From Opitutia bacterium (lineage in GTDB: Bacteria > Verrucomicrobiota > Verrucomicrobiia > Opitutales > UBA953), in the NCBI GenBank assembly GCA_947456525.1, contig CANGRI010000003.1, positions 1 through 42,680 of the forward strand: a stretch of DNA of 42,680 nucleotides, written 5' to 3'. Under the pieces are notes generated by a model. It made no database searches and was not told the DNA's origin. It was given only the letters and a program-made list of their open reading frames with translations. Positions within the stretch are counted from its first letter, which is position 1. Every line of letters begins with the position of its first letter. Of the stretch, positions 1 to 7,948 are shown piece after piece. Both the position numbers and the translations under genes were made by a program.

Positions 1-1
1 C

Positions 2-166
2 GACGGCCGTACGACTTCCGTCGGCTCCAACGCCATCTACCGCTTCACGCGCCTCGTCTGCTTCCAGAACTACCCGGATGCCGCCCTGCCCGCCGAACTC
101 CAGAACGCCAACCCCCTCGGCCTCTTGCGCCTCGTCAACGGCACCCGCTCAAATTCTGCGCTCTGA
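2..166 (+). CDS. 2-oxoglutarate-semialdehyde (2,5-dioxovalerate) dehydrogenase, C-terminal end only
   Basis: Only the last 54 codons are in the window; the gene enters from the left and stops with TGA at 164-166. The peptide contains TTSVGSNAIYRF, then LVCFQNYPD, then NANPLGLLRLVNG. This pattern is the usual C-terminus of NADP-dependent alpha-ketoglutarate semialdehyde dehydrogenases of the aldehyde dehydrogenase superfamily (remembered pattern, not searched). That enzyme oxidises 2,5-dioxopentanoate to 2-oxoglutarate, the last step of the glucarate pathway. The next genes on the same strand encode the two preceding enzymes and a transporter, so the context supports the call strongly. The active-site part lies outside the window, so catalytic residues cannot be checked. 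Confidence 0.82.
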   Translation, partial: DGRTTSVGSNAIYRFTRLVCFQNYPDAALPAELQNANPLGLLRLVNGTRSNSAL

Positions 167-168
167 TC

Positions 169-196
169 TAACCGCCAACCGCTAACCGCTTACCGC
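169..196 (+). repeat. Heptanucleotide tandem repeat, consensus YAACCGC, four units
   Basis: Directly after the dehydrogenase stop codon come four 7-bp units: TAACCGC, CAACCGC, TAACCGC, TTACCGC. The array fills most of the 38-bp gap and ends 8 bp before the kdgD ATG. The same heptamer recurs near 7950-8080 between other genes, so it is a dispersed intergenic repeat and not a feature of this operon. It resembles in layout the short tandemly repeated heptamers described in cyanobacteria, without being the same sequence. Function is unknown. Confidence 0.85.
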
Positions 197-204
197 TTCC
201 ATCC

Positions 205-1116
205 ATGTCCCCTCTCGAACTCCAAAAAGTCCTCTCATCCGGCCTGCTCTCGTTCCCGATCACCGACTTCAAGGCTGACGGCGACTTCGACGCCCCGAGC
301 TACGCCAAGCGCCTCCAGTGGCTCGCTCCCTATGGCGCCACCGCGCTCTTCGCCGCCGGCGGCACGGGCGAATTCTTCTCCCTCGAACCCAAGGAATACT
401 CATCCGTGATCAAGACTGCGGTCGACACCTGCGACGGCCTCGTGCCGATCCTCGCCGGCGCCGGCGGCCCTACGCGCGTAGCTATCCAGTACGCCCAGGA
501 AGCCGAACGCCTCGGCGCCAAAGGCATCCTGCTCCTGCCCCACTACCTCACCGAGACCAACCAGGACGGCGTCGCCGCCCACGTCGACCAGGTCTGCAAG
601 TCGGTCAAGATCGGCGTCGTCGTCTACAATCGTAACGTCTGCCGCCTGCAGCCGCACCACCTTGAGAAGCTCGCCGCCGCCAACCCTAACCTCATCGGCT
701 ACAAGGACGGCTTCGGCGACATTGAGCTCATGGTCTCCATCCGCCGGCGCATGGGCGATCGTTTCAGCTACCTCGGCGGCCTGCCCACCGCCGAAGTCTA
801 CGCCGCCGCCTACAAGGCCATGGGCGTGCCGGTCTATTCGTCCGCCGTGTTCAACTTCATCCCGCAGACCGCGATGGACTTCTACCACGCCGTCGCGAAG
901 GACGACCACGCCACACAGAACCGCCTGCTCGACACCTTCTTCCTGCCCTACCTCGAGATCCGCAACAAGAGCGCGGGTTACGCCGTCAGCATCATCAAGG
1001 CCGGCGCCACGATCGTCGGCCACGGCGCAGGCCCGGTGCGGGCGCCCCTGACCGACCTCAAGCCGGCCGAAGCCGAACAGCTCGCCGCCTTGATCGCGAA
1101 AGCCGGCGTCAAGTAA
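205..1116 (+). CDS. kdgD: 5-dehydro-4-deoxyglucarate dehydratase (KdgD)
   Basis: A 303-residue protein of the DHDPS/N-acetylneuraminate lyase TIM-barrel family, the normal size for KdgD. It dehydrates and decarboxylates 5-dehydro-4-deoxy-D-glucarate to 2,5-dioxopentanoate in the cytoplasm. Visible family marks are GGTGE at residues 52-56, the active-site Tyr141 in YNRN, and the Schiff-base Lys167 in LIGYKDG. YNRN and GYKDG distinguish KdgD-like proteins from plain DHDPS. The start at 205 follows the heptamer repeat; no Shine-Dalgarno is seen (TTCCATCC precedes ATG). The transporter gene begins 6 bp after the stop, so the genes form one operon with the dehydrogenase upstream and gudD downstream. 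Confidence 0.93.
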   Translation: MSPLELQKVLSSGLLSFPITDFKADGDFDAPSYAKRLQWLAPYGATALFAAGGTGEFFSLEPKEYSSVIKTAVDTCDGLVPILAGAGGPTRVAIQYAQEAERLGAKGILLLPHYLTETNQDGVAAHVDQVCKSVKIGVVVYNRNVCRLQPHHLEKLAAANPNLIGYKDGFGDIELMVSIRRRMGDRFSYLGGLPTAEVYAAAYKAMGVPVYSSAVFNFIPQTAMDFYHAVAKDDHATQNRLLDTFFLPYLEIRNKSAGYAVSIIKAGATIVGHGAGPVRAPLTDLKPAEAEQLAALIAKAGVK

Positions 1117-1122
1117 GCCGCC

Positions 1123-2469
1123 ATGCACGGCACCGAACTCCAGTCGGCGGTCTCCAAGGTCAAATGGCGGATCCTGCCGCTGTTCGTCGTGATGTTCATC
1201 GTGAACTACATCGACCGGGTGAACATCAGCTTCATCAAGGAGCAGCTCGGGACCGAGCTCGGCATCGGCGACCTCGCCTACGGTTTCGGCGCCGGTCTTT
1301 TCTTCTGGGGCTATGCCTTGCTGGAAGTCCCCGCGAACCTCGCGCTGGAACGGCTCGGCGCCCGTCGCTGGCTTACGATCATCGCCGTCACCTGGGGCTT
1401 GCTCGCGACCGGGCTCGCCTTCGTCCGCAACGAGTATGAGTTCTACGCGCTCCGCTTCGCCCTCGGCGCCGCGGAGGCCGGCTTCTTCCCCGGCGTGGTC
1501 TACTACTTCACCCGCTGGCTGCCTTCCGCCGAACGCGGCAAGGCCATGGCGATCTTCCTGAGCGGCTCGGCTATCGCCACCATCCTCTCGGGCCCGCTCT
1601 CTTCCTATCTCCTGCAGCTGCACGTCCCCGGCCTGCAGCCCTGGCAATGGATGATCGTCTTCGAAGGCGCCTTCTCCGTCGTGATGGCCGGCTTCCTCTG
1701 GCTCCTGCTGGATTCCCATATCGGCGACGCCCGCTGGCTGACGGACGGCGAGCGCATCTCGCTCGAGCAGACGCTCGAGGCGGAGCGCGCCCGCTCGGCG
1801 CGCCCTGGCGCCGTCGACAAGTTCGCCCTGCTGACCTCCCCCGTCGTGCTCGGTTTCTGCGGCGTCTACTTCGCCATCCAGCTGACCATCTACGCGGTGA
1901 CCTTCTGGCTGCCGACGATCATCAAGGAGATGCTGGCGACGCCCGGGCCGCACGGCGGCCTGCTCGGCCTCACCGAAGATTTCGTGCGCTGGCTGGGCTA
2001 CGCCGAACCAAAAGCCGTCGCGGTGATGTCGGCCGGCTTCCTCAACTCGCTGCCCTGGATCGTCTCGGTCATCGGCATGATCGCCGCGGCCTACGCCGCC
2101 GCCCGCTGGAAGAACCAGCAAGGATGGGTCGCCACCGCGCTCGTCATCGCGGGCCTCGGCATGCTGGTCGCCGGACACTCCGCCCCCGCCGTCGCCTTCG
2201 GCGCCATCTGCTTCGCCGCGCTGGGTTTCAAGTCCGCCGCATCGCTCTTCTGGCCGATCCCGCAGCAGAACCTCGATCCGCGTATCGCCGCGGCCGGCAT
2301 CGCCTTGATCAACTCGCTCGGCAACCTGGGCGGCTGGGCCGCGCCGATCGCCTTCGGCTGGATCAAGCAGACGACCGGCTCGGTGTATATCGGCCTCTAC
2401 GGTCTGGCCTTCACTTCGCTGCTCACAGCCGCCCTGGTGTTCTTCGCCCGCCCCAAGGCCAAGGCCTGA
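1123..2469 (+). CDS. MFS transporter, probable D-glucarate (hexarate) permease, ACS family
   Basis: A 448-residue, very hydrophobic protein with about 12 predicted membrane helices. The N-terminus has [10 protein letters not shown] followed by [20 protein letters not shown], typical of the anion:cation symporter (GudP / tartrate / galactonate) branch of the major facilitator superfamily. It lies 6 bp after kdgD and 46 bp before gudD on the same strand, so glucarate or a close aldarate uptake across the inner membrane is the best guess. Substrate choice within the family cannot be read from sequence alone; galactarate is a reasonable alternative. No Shine-Dalgarno precedes the ATG. Confidence 0.85.
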   Translation: MHGTELQSAVSKVKWRILPLFVVMFIVNYIDRVNISFIKEQLGTELGIGDLAYGFGAGLFFWGYALLEVPANLALERLGARRWLTIIAVTWGLLATGLAFVRNEYEFYALRFALGAAEAGFFPGVVYYFTRWLPSAERGKAMAIFLSGSAIATILSGPLSSYLLQLHVPGLQPWQWMIVFEGAFSVVMAGFLWLLLDSHIGDARWLTDGERISLEQTLEAERARSARPGAVDKFALLTSPVVLGFCGVYFAIQLTIYAVTFWLPTIIKEMLATPGPHGGLLGLTEDFVRWLGYAEPKAVAVMSAGFLNSLPWIVSVIGMIAAAYAAARWKNQQGWVATALVIAGLGMLVAGHSAPAVAFGAICFAALGFKSAASLFWPIPQQNLDPRIAAAGIALINSLGNLGGWAAPIAFGWIKQTTGSVYIGLYGLAFTSLLTAALVFFARPKAKA

Positions 2470-2479
2470 GCTTACCCGG

Positions 2480-2506
2480 CCCTACCCCTACCCCTCCCCC
2501 TACCCC
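2480..2506 (-). other. G-quadruplex motif in the intergenic gap before gudD
   Basis: The gap between transporter and gudD is built of C-runs of 3, 4, 4, 5 and 4 bases separated by TA, TA, T and TA. The minus strand therefore carries five G-runs with loops of one or two bases, a textbook motif for a very stable parallel G-quadruplex; the plus strand could form an i-motif. It ends 9 bp before the gudD ATG and lies on the template strand of the operon. Whether it folds, or affects transcription of gudD, is inference. Confidence 0.7.
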
Positions 2507-2515
2507 TTTTTAGCA

Positions 2516-3841
2516 ATGTCCTCCCCGCTCATCAGATCCATCCGCGTCGTGCCGGTCGCCGGCCATGACAGCATGCTGCTCAACCTGAGCGGCGCGCACG
2601 GCCCGTTCTTCACGCGTAACATCGTCCTCATCACCGACAACTCCGGCCGCACCGGCCTCGGCGAAGTCCCGGGCGGCGAGAAGATCCGCCAGACGGTCGA
2701 GGACGCGGCCGTCCTCCTCATCGGCAAGGAGATCGCCGATTACGAGAAGCTGCTGGCCGAAGTCAGCGCGGCCTTCTCGGATCGTGATGCCGGCGGCCGC
2801 GGCCTGCAGACGTTCGACCTCCGCGTGACCATCCACGCGGTCACCGCGATCGAATCCGCCTTGCTCGACCTTCTCGGCCAGTTCCAGTCCAAGCCGGTCG
2901 CGGCGCTCCTCGGCAAAGGCCAGCAGCGCACCGAAGTCGAGATGCTCGGCTACCTTTTCTTCATCGGCGATCGCCGCAAGACGACCCTCGGCTACCGCGA
3001 CGAAGCCGGCTCCGCGCACGCTTGGCATCGCCTCCGCAACGAGGAAGCCCTCACGCCCGAGAGCATCGTCCGTCAGGCCGAAGCCGCGCAGGAGCGCTTC
3101 GGTTTCCAGGACTTCAAGCTCAAGGGCGGCGTGCTCAGCCCCGCGCGCGAGATCGAAGCCGTCCGCGCCCTCGCCACCCGCTTCCCCAAGGCCCGCATCA
3201 CCCTCGACCCCAACGGCGCCTGGCTGCTGAAGGAAGCCGTCGAGGTCTGCCAGAACCTGAAGGGCGTGCTCGCCTACGCCGAAGACCCCTGCGGCGCCGA
3301 AGCCGGCTTCTCCGGTCGCGAGATCATGGCCGAATTCAAGAAGGCCACCGGCCTGCGCACCGCGACCAACATGGTCGCCACCGATTGGCGCCAGCTCGAC
3401 CACGCCTTGAAGCTGCAGGCGGTCGACATCCCCCTCGCCGACCCGCACTTCTGGACGATGCAAGGCTCGGTCGCCGTGGCACAGGTCTGCCAGGAACGCG
3501 GCCTCACCTGGGGCTCGCACTCCAACAACCATTTCGACATCTCGCTCGCGATGTTCACGCACGTCGGCGCTGCCGCCCCGGGCGACGTCACCGCGATGGA
3601 CACGCACTGGATCTGGCAGGAAGGCCAGCGTCTCACCCAGGAGCCTTTGCTCATCAAGGGCGGCAAGGTCACCGTCCCGCAGAAGCCGGGCCTCGGGGTC
3701 GAGATCGACCCGGCCCAGCTCGAGGCGGCGCACCAACTCTACCTGAAGCTGCCCTCCGGCTCGCGCGATGACGCCGTGGCGATGCAGTTCCTCATCCCGG
3801 GCTGGAAGTTCGACCCCAAGAAGCCCTGCCTGGTCCGCTGA
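2516..3841 (+). CDS. gudD: Glucarate dehydratase (enolase superfamily)
   Basis: A 441-residue member of the enolase superfamily, the size of known glucarate dehydratases. It removes water from D-glucarate (or L-idarate) to give 5-dehydro-4-deoxyglucarate, the KdgD substrate. The acid/base KLKGG motif is at 201-205, metal ligands are Asp231 (DPNGAW) and Glu256 (AEDPCG), Asn285 lies in the TNM segment, and the His of SNNHFD is His339. All are where the E. coli enzyme has them. The preceding gap holds a C-rich tract rather than a ribosome-binding site. The gene ends the operon at a strong hairpin. Confidence 0.95.
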   Translation: MSSPLIRSIRVVPVAGHDSMLLNLSGAHGPFFTRNIVLITDNSGRTGLGEVPGGEKIRQTVEDAAVLLIGKEIADYEKLLAEVSAAFSDRDAGGRGLQTFDLRVTIHAVTAIESALLDLLGQFQSKPVAALLGKGQQRTEVEMLGYLFFIGDRRKTTLGYRDEAGSAHAWHRLRNEEALTPESIVRQAEAAQERFGFQDFKLKGGVLSPAREIEAVRALATRFPKARITLDPNGAWLLKEAVEVCQNLKGVLAYAEDPCGAEAGFSGREIMAEFKKATGLRTATNMVATDWRQLDHALKLQAVDIPLADPHFWTMQGSVAVAQVCQERGLTWGSHSNNHFDISLAMFTHVGAAAPGDVTAMDTHWIWQEGQRLTQEPLLIKGGKVTVPQKPGLGVEIDPAQLEAAHQLYLKLPSGSRDDAVAMQFLIPGWKFDPKKPCLVR

Positions 3842-3863
3842 GGCCAGGCACTTGGCCAAAGAA

Positions 3864-3901
3864 AAAGCCGCCGACCCGCGAGGGCCGACGGCTTTCGTTT
3901 T
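3864..3901 (+). terminator. Intrinsic terminator between gudD and the convergent barrel protein gene
   Basis: AAAGCCG at 3864-3870 pairs with CGGCTTT at 3889-3895. Inside is a second helix CCC-GCGA-GGG with a GNRA-type loop. TTCGTTTT follows on the plus strand, and GAAAAA before the stem gives a T-rich tail on the minus strand, so it can serve both convergent genes. Confidence 0.75.
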
Positions 3902-3913
3902 CCTGCCTAAGGC

Positions 3914-4438
3914 TTAGAACTTGTAGCGGGCGCCGAGGGTCCAGGCGTGGGAGCTGGCGGAGGCGTCGCGGGAAACCCACATGTAGCCCAGGTCGAGCGA
4001 GAGGTCGTGGGTGAGCATCTTGCTCACGGCGGCGGTCACGTTGTGGCCGTTGGAAACGTGCTCGTAGGAAGCCCAAGCGCCGAAGCCGGAGCCGAGGGCG
4101 CGATGGAGGGCGACGCCGTAGGTTTCGTTGGAACCGACGGTGACGGCGACATCAGCGAGGGAGGCGACATTCTTGAAGCGGTAGCCCAGGGAAGCGGTGT
4201 CGGCGCCGTTGCCGAGGTCGCTGCCGACCGTGGTCAAGGCGTTGACGAAGAAGTCGGACTTGCCGAGGTAGGCGGTGGCGGAGAGGTCCCAGCCGTTCTG
4301 ATGGCCGGACACGCCGCTGGTGGACAGCTGGACGTAGCTAAGTTCGACATTGTTGCCGAACAGGCTGGCCGGAGCGGAAGCCGCGAAGGCGGAGGCCGAA
4401 CCGAGGGCGAGGAGGCAGACGTAGGGGAGGTGCTTCAT
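3914..4438 (-). CDS. Small secreted outer-membrane beta-barrel protein, unknown function
   Basis: A 174-residue protein with a classical signal peptide (residues 1 to about 20, ending in AFAASA) and a body of alternating polar and hydrophobic residues. It ends in TLGARYKF, a terminal aromatic residue as expected for a substrate of the BAM outer-membrane assembly machinery. Strand-like segments such as NVELSYVQL, GWDLSATAYL and SLDLGYMWV are regularly spaced, suggesting roughly 8 strands. I do not recognise a named family; OmpW/OmpA-like small barrels are the closest idea. It converges with gudD but is transcribed separately, so a link to glucarate uptake is not shown. Its promoter must lie in the AT-rich 4440-4500 segment. 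Confidence 0.65.
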   Translation of the reverse strand: MKHLPYVCLLALGSASAFAASAPASLFGNNVELSYVQLSTSGVSGHQNGWDLSATAYLGKSDFFVNALTTVGSDLGNGADTASLGYRFKNVASLADVAVTVGSNETYGVALHRALGSGFGAWASYEHVSNGHNVTAAVSKMLTHDLSLDLGYMWVSRDASASSHAWTLGARYKF

Positions 4439-4573
4439 AGGTGTAGGGTACGTCTCATTGAACAGCCAAAACGGCCAAAAGTTCCAGTATTAAAATATGC
4501 AGAAGCCCCACGTATGACACCCGTGTGCCCGGATTAGGTTCGTAGATGAGGAGCTAGCGGGCACCTTGGCAGG

Positions 4574-5374
4574 ATGCTCGGAGCCATCGCCGGCGACATC
4601 ATCGGTTCGGTCCACGAATTCAGCCGCAACAGCGACGCGTCCTTCCCGCTGTTCGTGGAACGCTCCTGCCCCACCGACGACTCGTTGCTCACGTGGGCGA
4701 TCGCCGAGACGATCCTGCGGGGCGAACGCGACTACAAGCCGCGCCTCGTCGGGATGGTCGGCTACTACGAGAAGCACGGACAAAACGCGCCCTTGCCGGC
4801 GGCCTTCGGCGGCGGCTTCTCCGGCTGGGTCTATGACGGAGCTAAGGGCGAGCGTGATTCCTACGGCAACGGCTCGGCCATGCGCGTCTCGCCGGTGGCC
4901 TGGGCTTTCGACGACTTGGAAACCGTCCTCGAACATGCGACGCTCAGCGCCCGACCTTCGCACGCTCACCCTGAAGGCATCAAAGGCGCCCAAGCGGTAG
5001 CGGCGGCGATCTGGACTGCGCGCATGTACCGGAAACCCGACGCCGTTCGCGCCGTCGCCGAAAACTTCTACGGCCCCCTGCCCGACCTCGAGCACATCCG
5101 GAAGACGCATACCTACAACGAGACCTGCCAAGGGTGCGTGCCCGAGTGTCTGGCCATCGCGGTCGGCACCCCCGACTTCGAGTCTGCAGTCCGCTTCGCT
5201 GCCTCCGTGAGGGGGGACGCCGACACCCTGGCCGCCATCACCGGATCGGTCAGCCAAGCCCTCTGGGGGCTGCCCAAGGGCATCCGGGATCAATCCTTAG
5301 GCATAGCAGCCCGGTGCTACCCCGGCCTGGAACGGACCATCGCCGAATTCGAGGCCAGGTTCGGCGGATATTGA
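4574..5374 (+). CDS. ADP-ribosylglycohydrolase family protein
   Basis: A 266-residue protein starting MLGAIAGDIIGSVHEF, the usual opening of the DraG/ADP-ribosylhydrolase (ARH) fold. The di-magnesium site is visible: Thr34-Asp35-Asp36 in PTDDSLLT near the N-terminus, and Asp215, Asp217 and Thr218 in RGDADTLAAITGS near the C-terminus. GNGSAMRVSP at 98-107 is also family-typical. These enzymes remove ADP-ribose from proteins, nucleic acids or small molecules. No ADP-ribosyltransferase (DraT or toxin) is adjacent, so the target is unknown. The ATG at 4574 is chosen because the family motif starts with it; there is no spaced Shine-Dalgarno. lexA follows 66 bp downstream. Confidence 0.85.
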   Translation: MLGAIAGDIIGSVHEFSRNSDASFPLFVERSCPTDDSLLTWAIAETILRGERDYKPRLVGMVGYYEKHGQNAPLPAAFGGGFSGWVYDGAKGERDSYGNGSAMRVSPVAWAFDDLETVLEHATLSARPSHAHPEGIKGAQAVAAAIWTARMYRKPDAVRAVAENFYGPLPDLEHIRKTHTYNETCQGCVPECLAIAVGTPDFESAVRFAASVRGDADTLAAITGSVSQALWGLPKGIRDQSLGIAARCYPGLERTIAEFEARFGGY

Positions 5375-5402
5375 GGATTATATGGCCTTTTGGCCTGCCG
5401 GC

Positions 5403-5437
5403 TTGACAGTGAACAAGTTTTCATAGAACATGCGTTC
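5403..5437 (+). promoter_or_regulatory. lexA promoter with two tandem LexA boxes
   Basis: TTGACA at 5403-5408 is a perfect -35 hexamer; TAGAAC at 5424-5429 is a weak -10 with a 15-bp spacer. GAACATGCGTTC at 5426-5437 fits the GAAC-N4-GTTC operator known for Bacillus-type LexA. GAACAAGTTTTC at 5411-5422 matches it with one mismatch, 15 bp upstream. Both overlap the core promoter, which predicts negative autoregulation. The second box ends only 3 bp before the lexA ATG, so the transcript should have almost no leader. Confidence 0.72.
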
Positions 5438-5440
5438 ACT

Positions 5441-6100
5441 ATGGAAGAACTGACCAAGAAGCAGCGAGCCATCCTCGACTACATGAAGGCCCACGTGTCC
5501 GAGCACTCCTACTGGCCCAGCATCCGCGACATCCAGGCCAAGTTCCGCTTCGCCTCCACCAACGCCGTCTTCGGCCACCTGCAGGCCCTGGAGCGCAAAG
5601 GCGTCCTCCAGCGCATCCCCGGCGCCGCCCGCGCCTACAAGATCGTCCCCGAAGTCCTCGGCGACACCTCCGAGACCGTCATCCGCTACGAAGGCCCCGG
5701 CGACGACGCCATCGCCTTCGAGAACGTGAAGTTCGCCGGCTCCATCGCCGCCGGCTTCCCCGACTACACCGAATCCTCCGGTGTCCTCGATTCGCTCCAG
5801 GTCCCTCTCTCCCCCAGCTCGCGCCGCCGCGCCCCCGAATCCTTCGCGCTGCGCGTGCGTGGTGATTCGATGATAGATGCCGACATCAACGACGGCGACA
5901 CGGTCATCGTCGAGCCCGGCACCCCGAAGCACGGCGACATCGTCGCCGCGCTCATCGACGGCGAGACGACCCTCAAGCGCCTCATCAAGCAGGGCTCGAA
6001 GGTCTACCTCAAGGCCGAGAACCAGAATTACCCCGACCTCATCCCCACCACTTCGCTCACGATCCAGGGGATCGCGAAGTCGGTGATGAAGCGGATCTGA
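5441..6100 (+). CDS. lexA: SOS response repressor LexA
   Basis: With the ATG at 5441 the product is 219 residues and begins MEELTKKQRAILDYM, as LexA proteins do; an upstream in-frame extension to 5390 would run through the promoter and is rejected. Residues 1-68 form the winged-helix DNA-binding domain (SYWPSIRDIQAKF ... HLQALERKGVL). The self-cleavage site is Ala104-Gly105 in SIAAGFPD, with Ser143 (RGDSM) and Lys179 (TTLKRL) as the catalytic pair, so it should be a working, RecA-stimulated autoprotease. The linker before the cleavage site is about 20 residues longer than in E. coli. It converges with the SGNH hydrolase gene 16 bp downstream. Confidence 0.95.
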   Translation: MEELTKKQRAILDYMKAHVSEHSYWPSIRDIQAKFRFASTNAVFGHLQALERKGVLQRIPGAARAYKIVPEVLGDTSETVIRYEGPGDDAIAFENVKFAGSIAAGFPDYTESSGVLDSLQVPLSPSSRRRAPESFALRVRGDSMIDADINDGDTVIVEPGTPKHGDIVAALIDGETTLKRLIKQGSKVYLKAENQNYPDLIPTTSLTIQGIAKSVMKRI

Positions 6101-6116
6101 AGCGGCGCCCTGCCCT

Positions 6117-7091
6117 TTAGAGCGACCAAGCCTTGAGCTGGGCGTCGATCGCGGCGCCCATCACTTCGTACCCCTTGTTCGTGGGGTGCAGGTAATCACC
6201 CATGGTTTCCTTCAGGATGCTGCCGTCGGCTTCGATGAGGTTATCCGTGAGGTCCACATAGGCGTCTGCGATCTGCGATGCCTGAGCTTTGAGCAGCTTG
6301 TTGGTGTCCGTCACGCGCTGGCGCGTGGCGTCCGGCTTAGCCTGACGCGGGAGGATGGCCAGCAACAGGACCTTGGCCTGCGGGGCGTGGCGACGGAGTT
6401 CGCGGCAGACCTCGGCCACGCCCTCCGCGGTGTCGGCGACGTTATTGATGCCGGAAAGGTTGTTGGTGCCGATAAGCACGACGAAGGCCTTAGGCTTGAG
6501 GCCGGCGACCTCACCATGACGTAGACGCCAGAGCACGTTCTCCGTGCGGTCCCAGCCGTAGCCGAGGTTGACCGGGTGGTGAGGGGCGATCCACTTCTCC
6601 CACGAGTCCTTGCCGGCGACGCGCTTGGCCTTCGGCTCGCCGGACCAGAAGTGGGTGATCGAATCGCCGAGGAAGACCACGTCGGCGCGCATCGCACCCG
6701 GCTGGTTCAGGGCCAGGATCTGCTCGTGACGGACCACCCAATCATAGGACTTCCAGTCTCGGTTCTGGGTGAGCGGCAGCAAGGCACTGTTCCTCGGCCC
6801 CGACGATCCGTCGAACTGGACCGGAAGGACGCTGACCTTGCCGACGACCTTATTGCCCTCGAAAGCCGCGGCCTTGACCGTACCGCCCTCAGGCAGCTCG
6901 ATCGGCGCCAGGTAGACGCCCGCCGAGAAATCCGGGTCCTTCCCGTTCAGCGTATAGCGGATGACCTCCGCCGGATTGGACGCCGTGACCGCGACGGTCC
7001 GCTTGGCAGGATCGAGGGTAAGCTCAAAAGCGGAGACCAAAGACGAAGCTAAGATAACGACGAGCAAGGACGACAGGCGAAGGGTGCGCAT
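6117..7091 (-). CDS. Secreted SGNH/GDSL hydrolase with N-terminal chitobiase-type domain
   Basis: Using the ATG at 7091, which begins a signal peptide (residues 1-21, LASSLVSA), gives 324 residues; the open frame further upstream lacks a signal and is not used. Residues 25-90 look like a small beta-sandwich of the chitobiase/FN3-like type (VIRYTLNGKDPDFSAGVY). The SGNH esterase domain follows: Ser144 in FLGDSIT, Asn210 in IGTNN, and Asp299/His302 in DYLHPTNKGY form the expected catalytic set. It resembles platelet-activating-factor acetylhydrolase-like carbohydrate esterases, so deacetylation of a polysaccharide outside the cytoplasm is plausible but unproven. Confidence 0.85.
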   Translation of the reverse strand: MRTLRLSSLLVVILASSLVSAFELTLDPAKRTVAVTASNPAEVIRYTLNGKDPDFSAGVYLAPIELPEGGTVKAAAFEGNKVVGKVSVLPVQFDGSSGPRNSALLPLTQNRDWKSYDWVVRHEQILALNQPGAMRADVVFLGDSITHFWSGEPKAKRVAGKDSWEKWIAPHHPVNLGYGWDRTENVLWRLRHGEVAGLKPKAFVVLIGTNNLSGINNVADTAEGVAEVCRELRRHAPQAKVLLLAILPRQAKPDATRQRVTDTNKLLKAQASQIADAYVDLTDNLIEADGSILKETMGDYLHPTNKGYEVMGAAIDAQLKAWSL

Positions 7092-7137
7092 GGGGGTGAA
7101 GGCAACGTGCCGAGCCGCCTGCGACTGGCAACGCAAA

Positions 7138-7941
7138 CTAGGCCCGACGACGCAGAACCAGCAGGACATCCGAATACTCCATGTCGATCTTGCGAGTCGA
7201 ATTCAGGTCGTAATGGAAGTCGTGGCAGGCGACCAGACGGAGCGACGGCACCTTGGCGATCAGGGCTTTCAGTTCGGCGGGCGAGTAGGTGCGGAAGTCC
7301 CAGAGGGTCTCCTCGACACGGGTCTTCCCCTTCTCGGTGATGCGCATGCGGGTGCGCATCGCTTCGGTGCGGGACTTGCGGTCCGCCGGAGCGGACCAGG
7401 TGTCGCTGACGACGCGGATGCCGGGCTTGCGGCCGATCCAGCGTTCATGGTCGGGCGGGCTGTTCTTGTAGTCGGTCAGGTGGAGTCCGAGCAGCAGCAA
7501 GCCGCCGGGACGGAGAGCGGCGGCCATGCGACGGAGAGAGCTTACCGCGCCCGCTTCGGAATCGATATATTTGAACGTGCTGACGAAGCAGTGGGCGACG
7601 TCGTAGCGGGCGCCCTGGGGGACCTTGAAATCCTGGAGGCGATCGCGCCAGACCCTGCCCTTCAGTCCCTTGGCCTTGAGGCGGTTCTTGGCGAAGGCAA
7701 TCTGGTGCTTATTGAGGTCGAAACCATGGACGACATGACCGCGAGCCGCGAGGGACTCCAGCAAACGGCCGGAACCGCAGGCCGGCTCGAACACGCGCAT
7801 CGGACCGTCCAATTTCGGCCCATGCTTCTTCATGATGCCCTCGATGAAACGCGTCTCCTTCTTCGTGTAATCCGCGTACACCATGTCGTAATACAACGGC
7901 GAGTCGTACCACGCGGTGGCAGATTGCTTAGGAGATGACAA
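7138..7941 (-). CDS. Class I SAM-dependent methyltransferase
   Basis: A 267-residue cytosolic protein with the SAM-binding motif I at residues 50-60 (VFEPACGSGRLL) and an acidic residue at the end of strand 2 (VHGFDLNKHQ). The only start that keeps the N-terminal segment is TTG at 7941; the next ATG would remove residues 1-19. The fold is intact, but nothing points to a substrate. It lies 147 bp downstream of thiC and 46 bp upstream of the SGNH gene on the same strand. Its upstream region carries the YAACCGC repeat in reverse orientation, only about 9 bp from the start codon. Confidence 0.8.
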   Translation of the reverse strand: MSSPKQSATAWYDSPLYYDMVYADYTKKETRFIEGIMKKHGPKLDGPMRVFEPACGSGRLLESLAARGHVVHGFDLNKHQIAFAKNRLKAKGLKGRVWRDRLQDFKVPQGARYDVAHCFVSTFKYIDSEAGAVSSLRRMAAALRPGGLLLLGLHLTDYKNSPPDHERWIGRKPGIRVVSDTWSAPADRKSRTEAMRTRMRITEKGKTRVEETLWDFRTYSPAELKALIAKVPSLRLVACHDFHYDLNSTRKIDMEYSDVLLVLRRRA

Positions 7942-7948
7942 AGGTGTC

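Noticed and set aside
400-2178. 592-codon minus-strand frame opposite kdgD and the transporter
   Set aside because: Antisense shadow of a coherent operon; composition is low-complexity and no domain is visible.
5417-5430. Verrucomicrobial-type LexA site (TGTTC-N4-GAACA)
   Set aside because: The TTTTC-ATA-GAACA text has a 3-base spacer and a poor left half; the GAAC-N4-GTTC reading fits far better.
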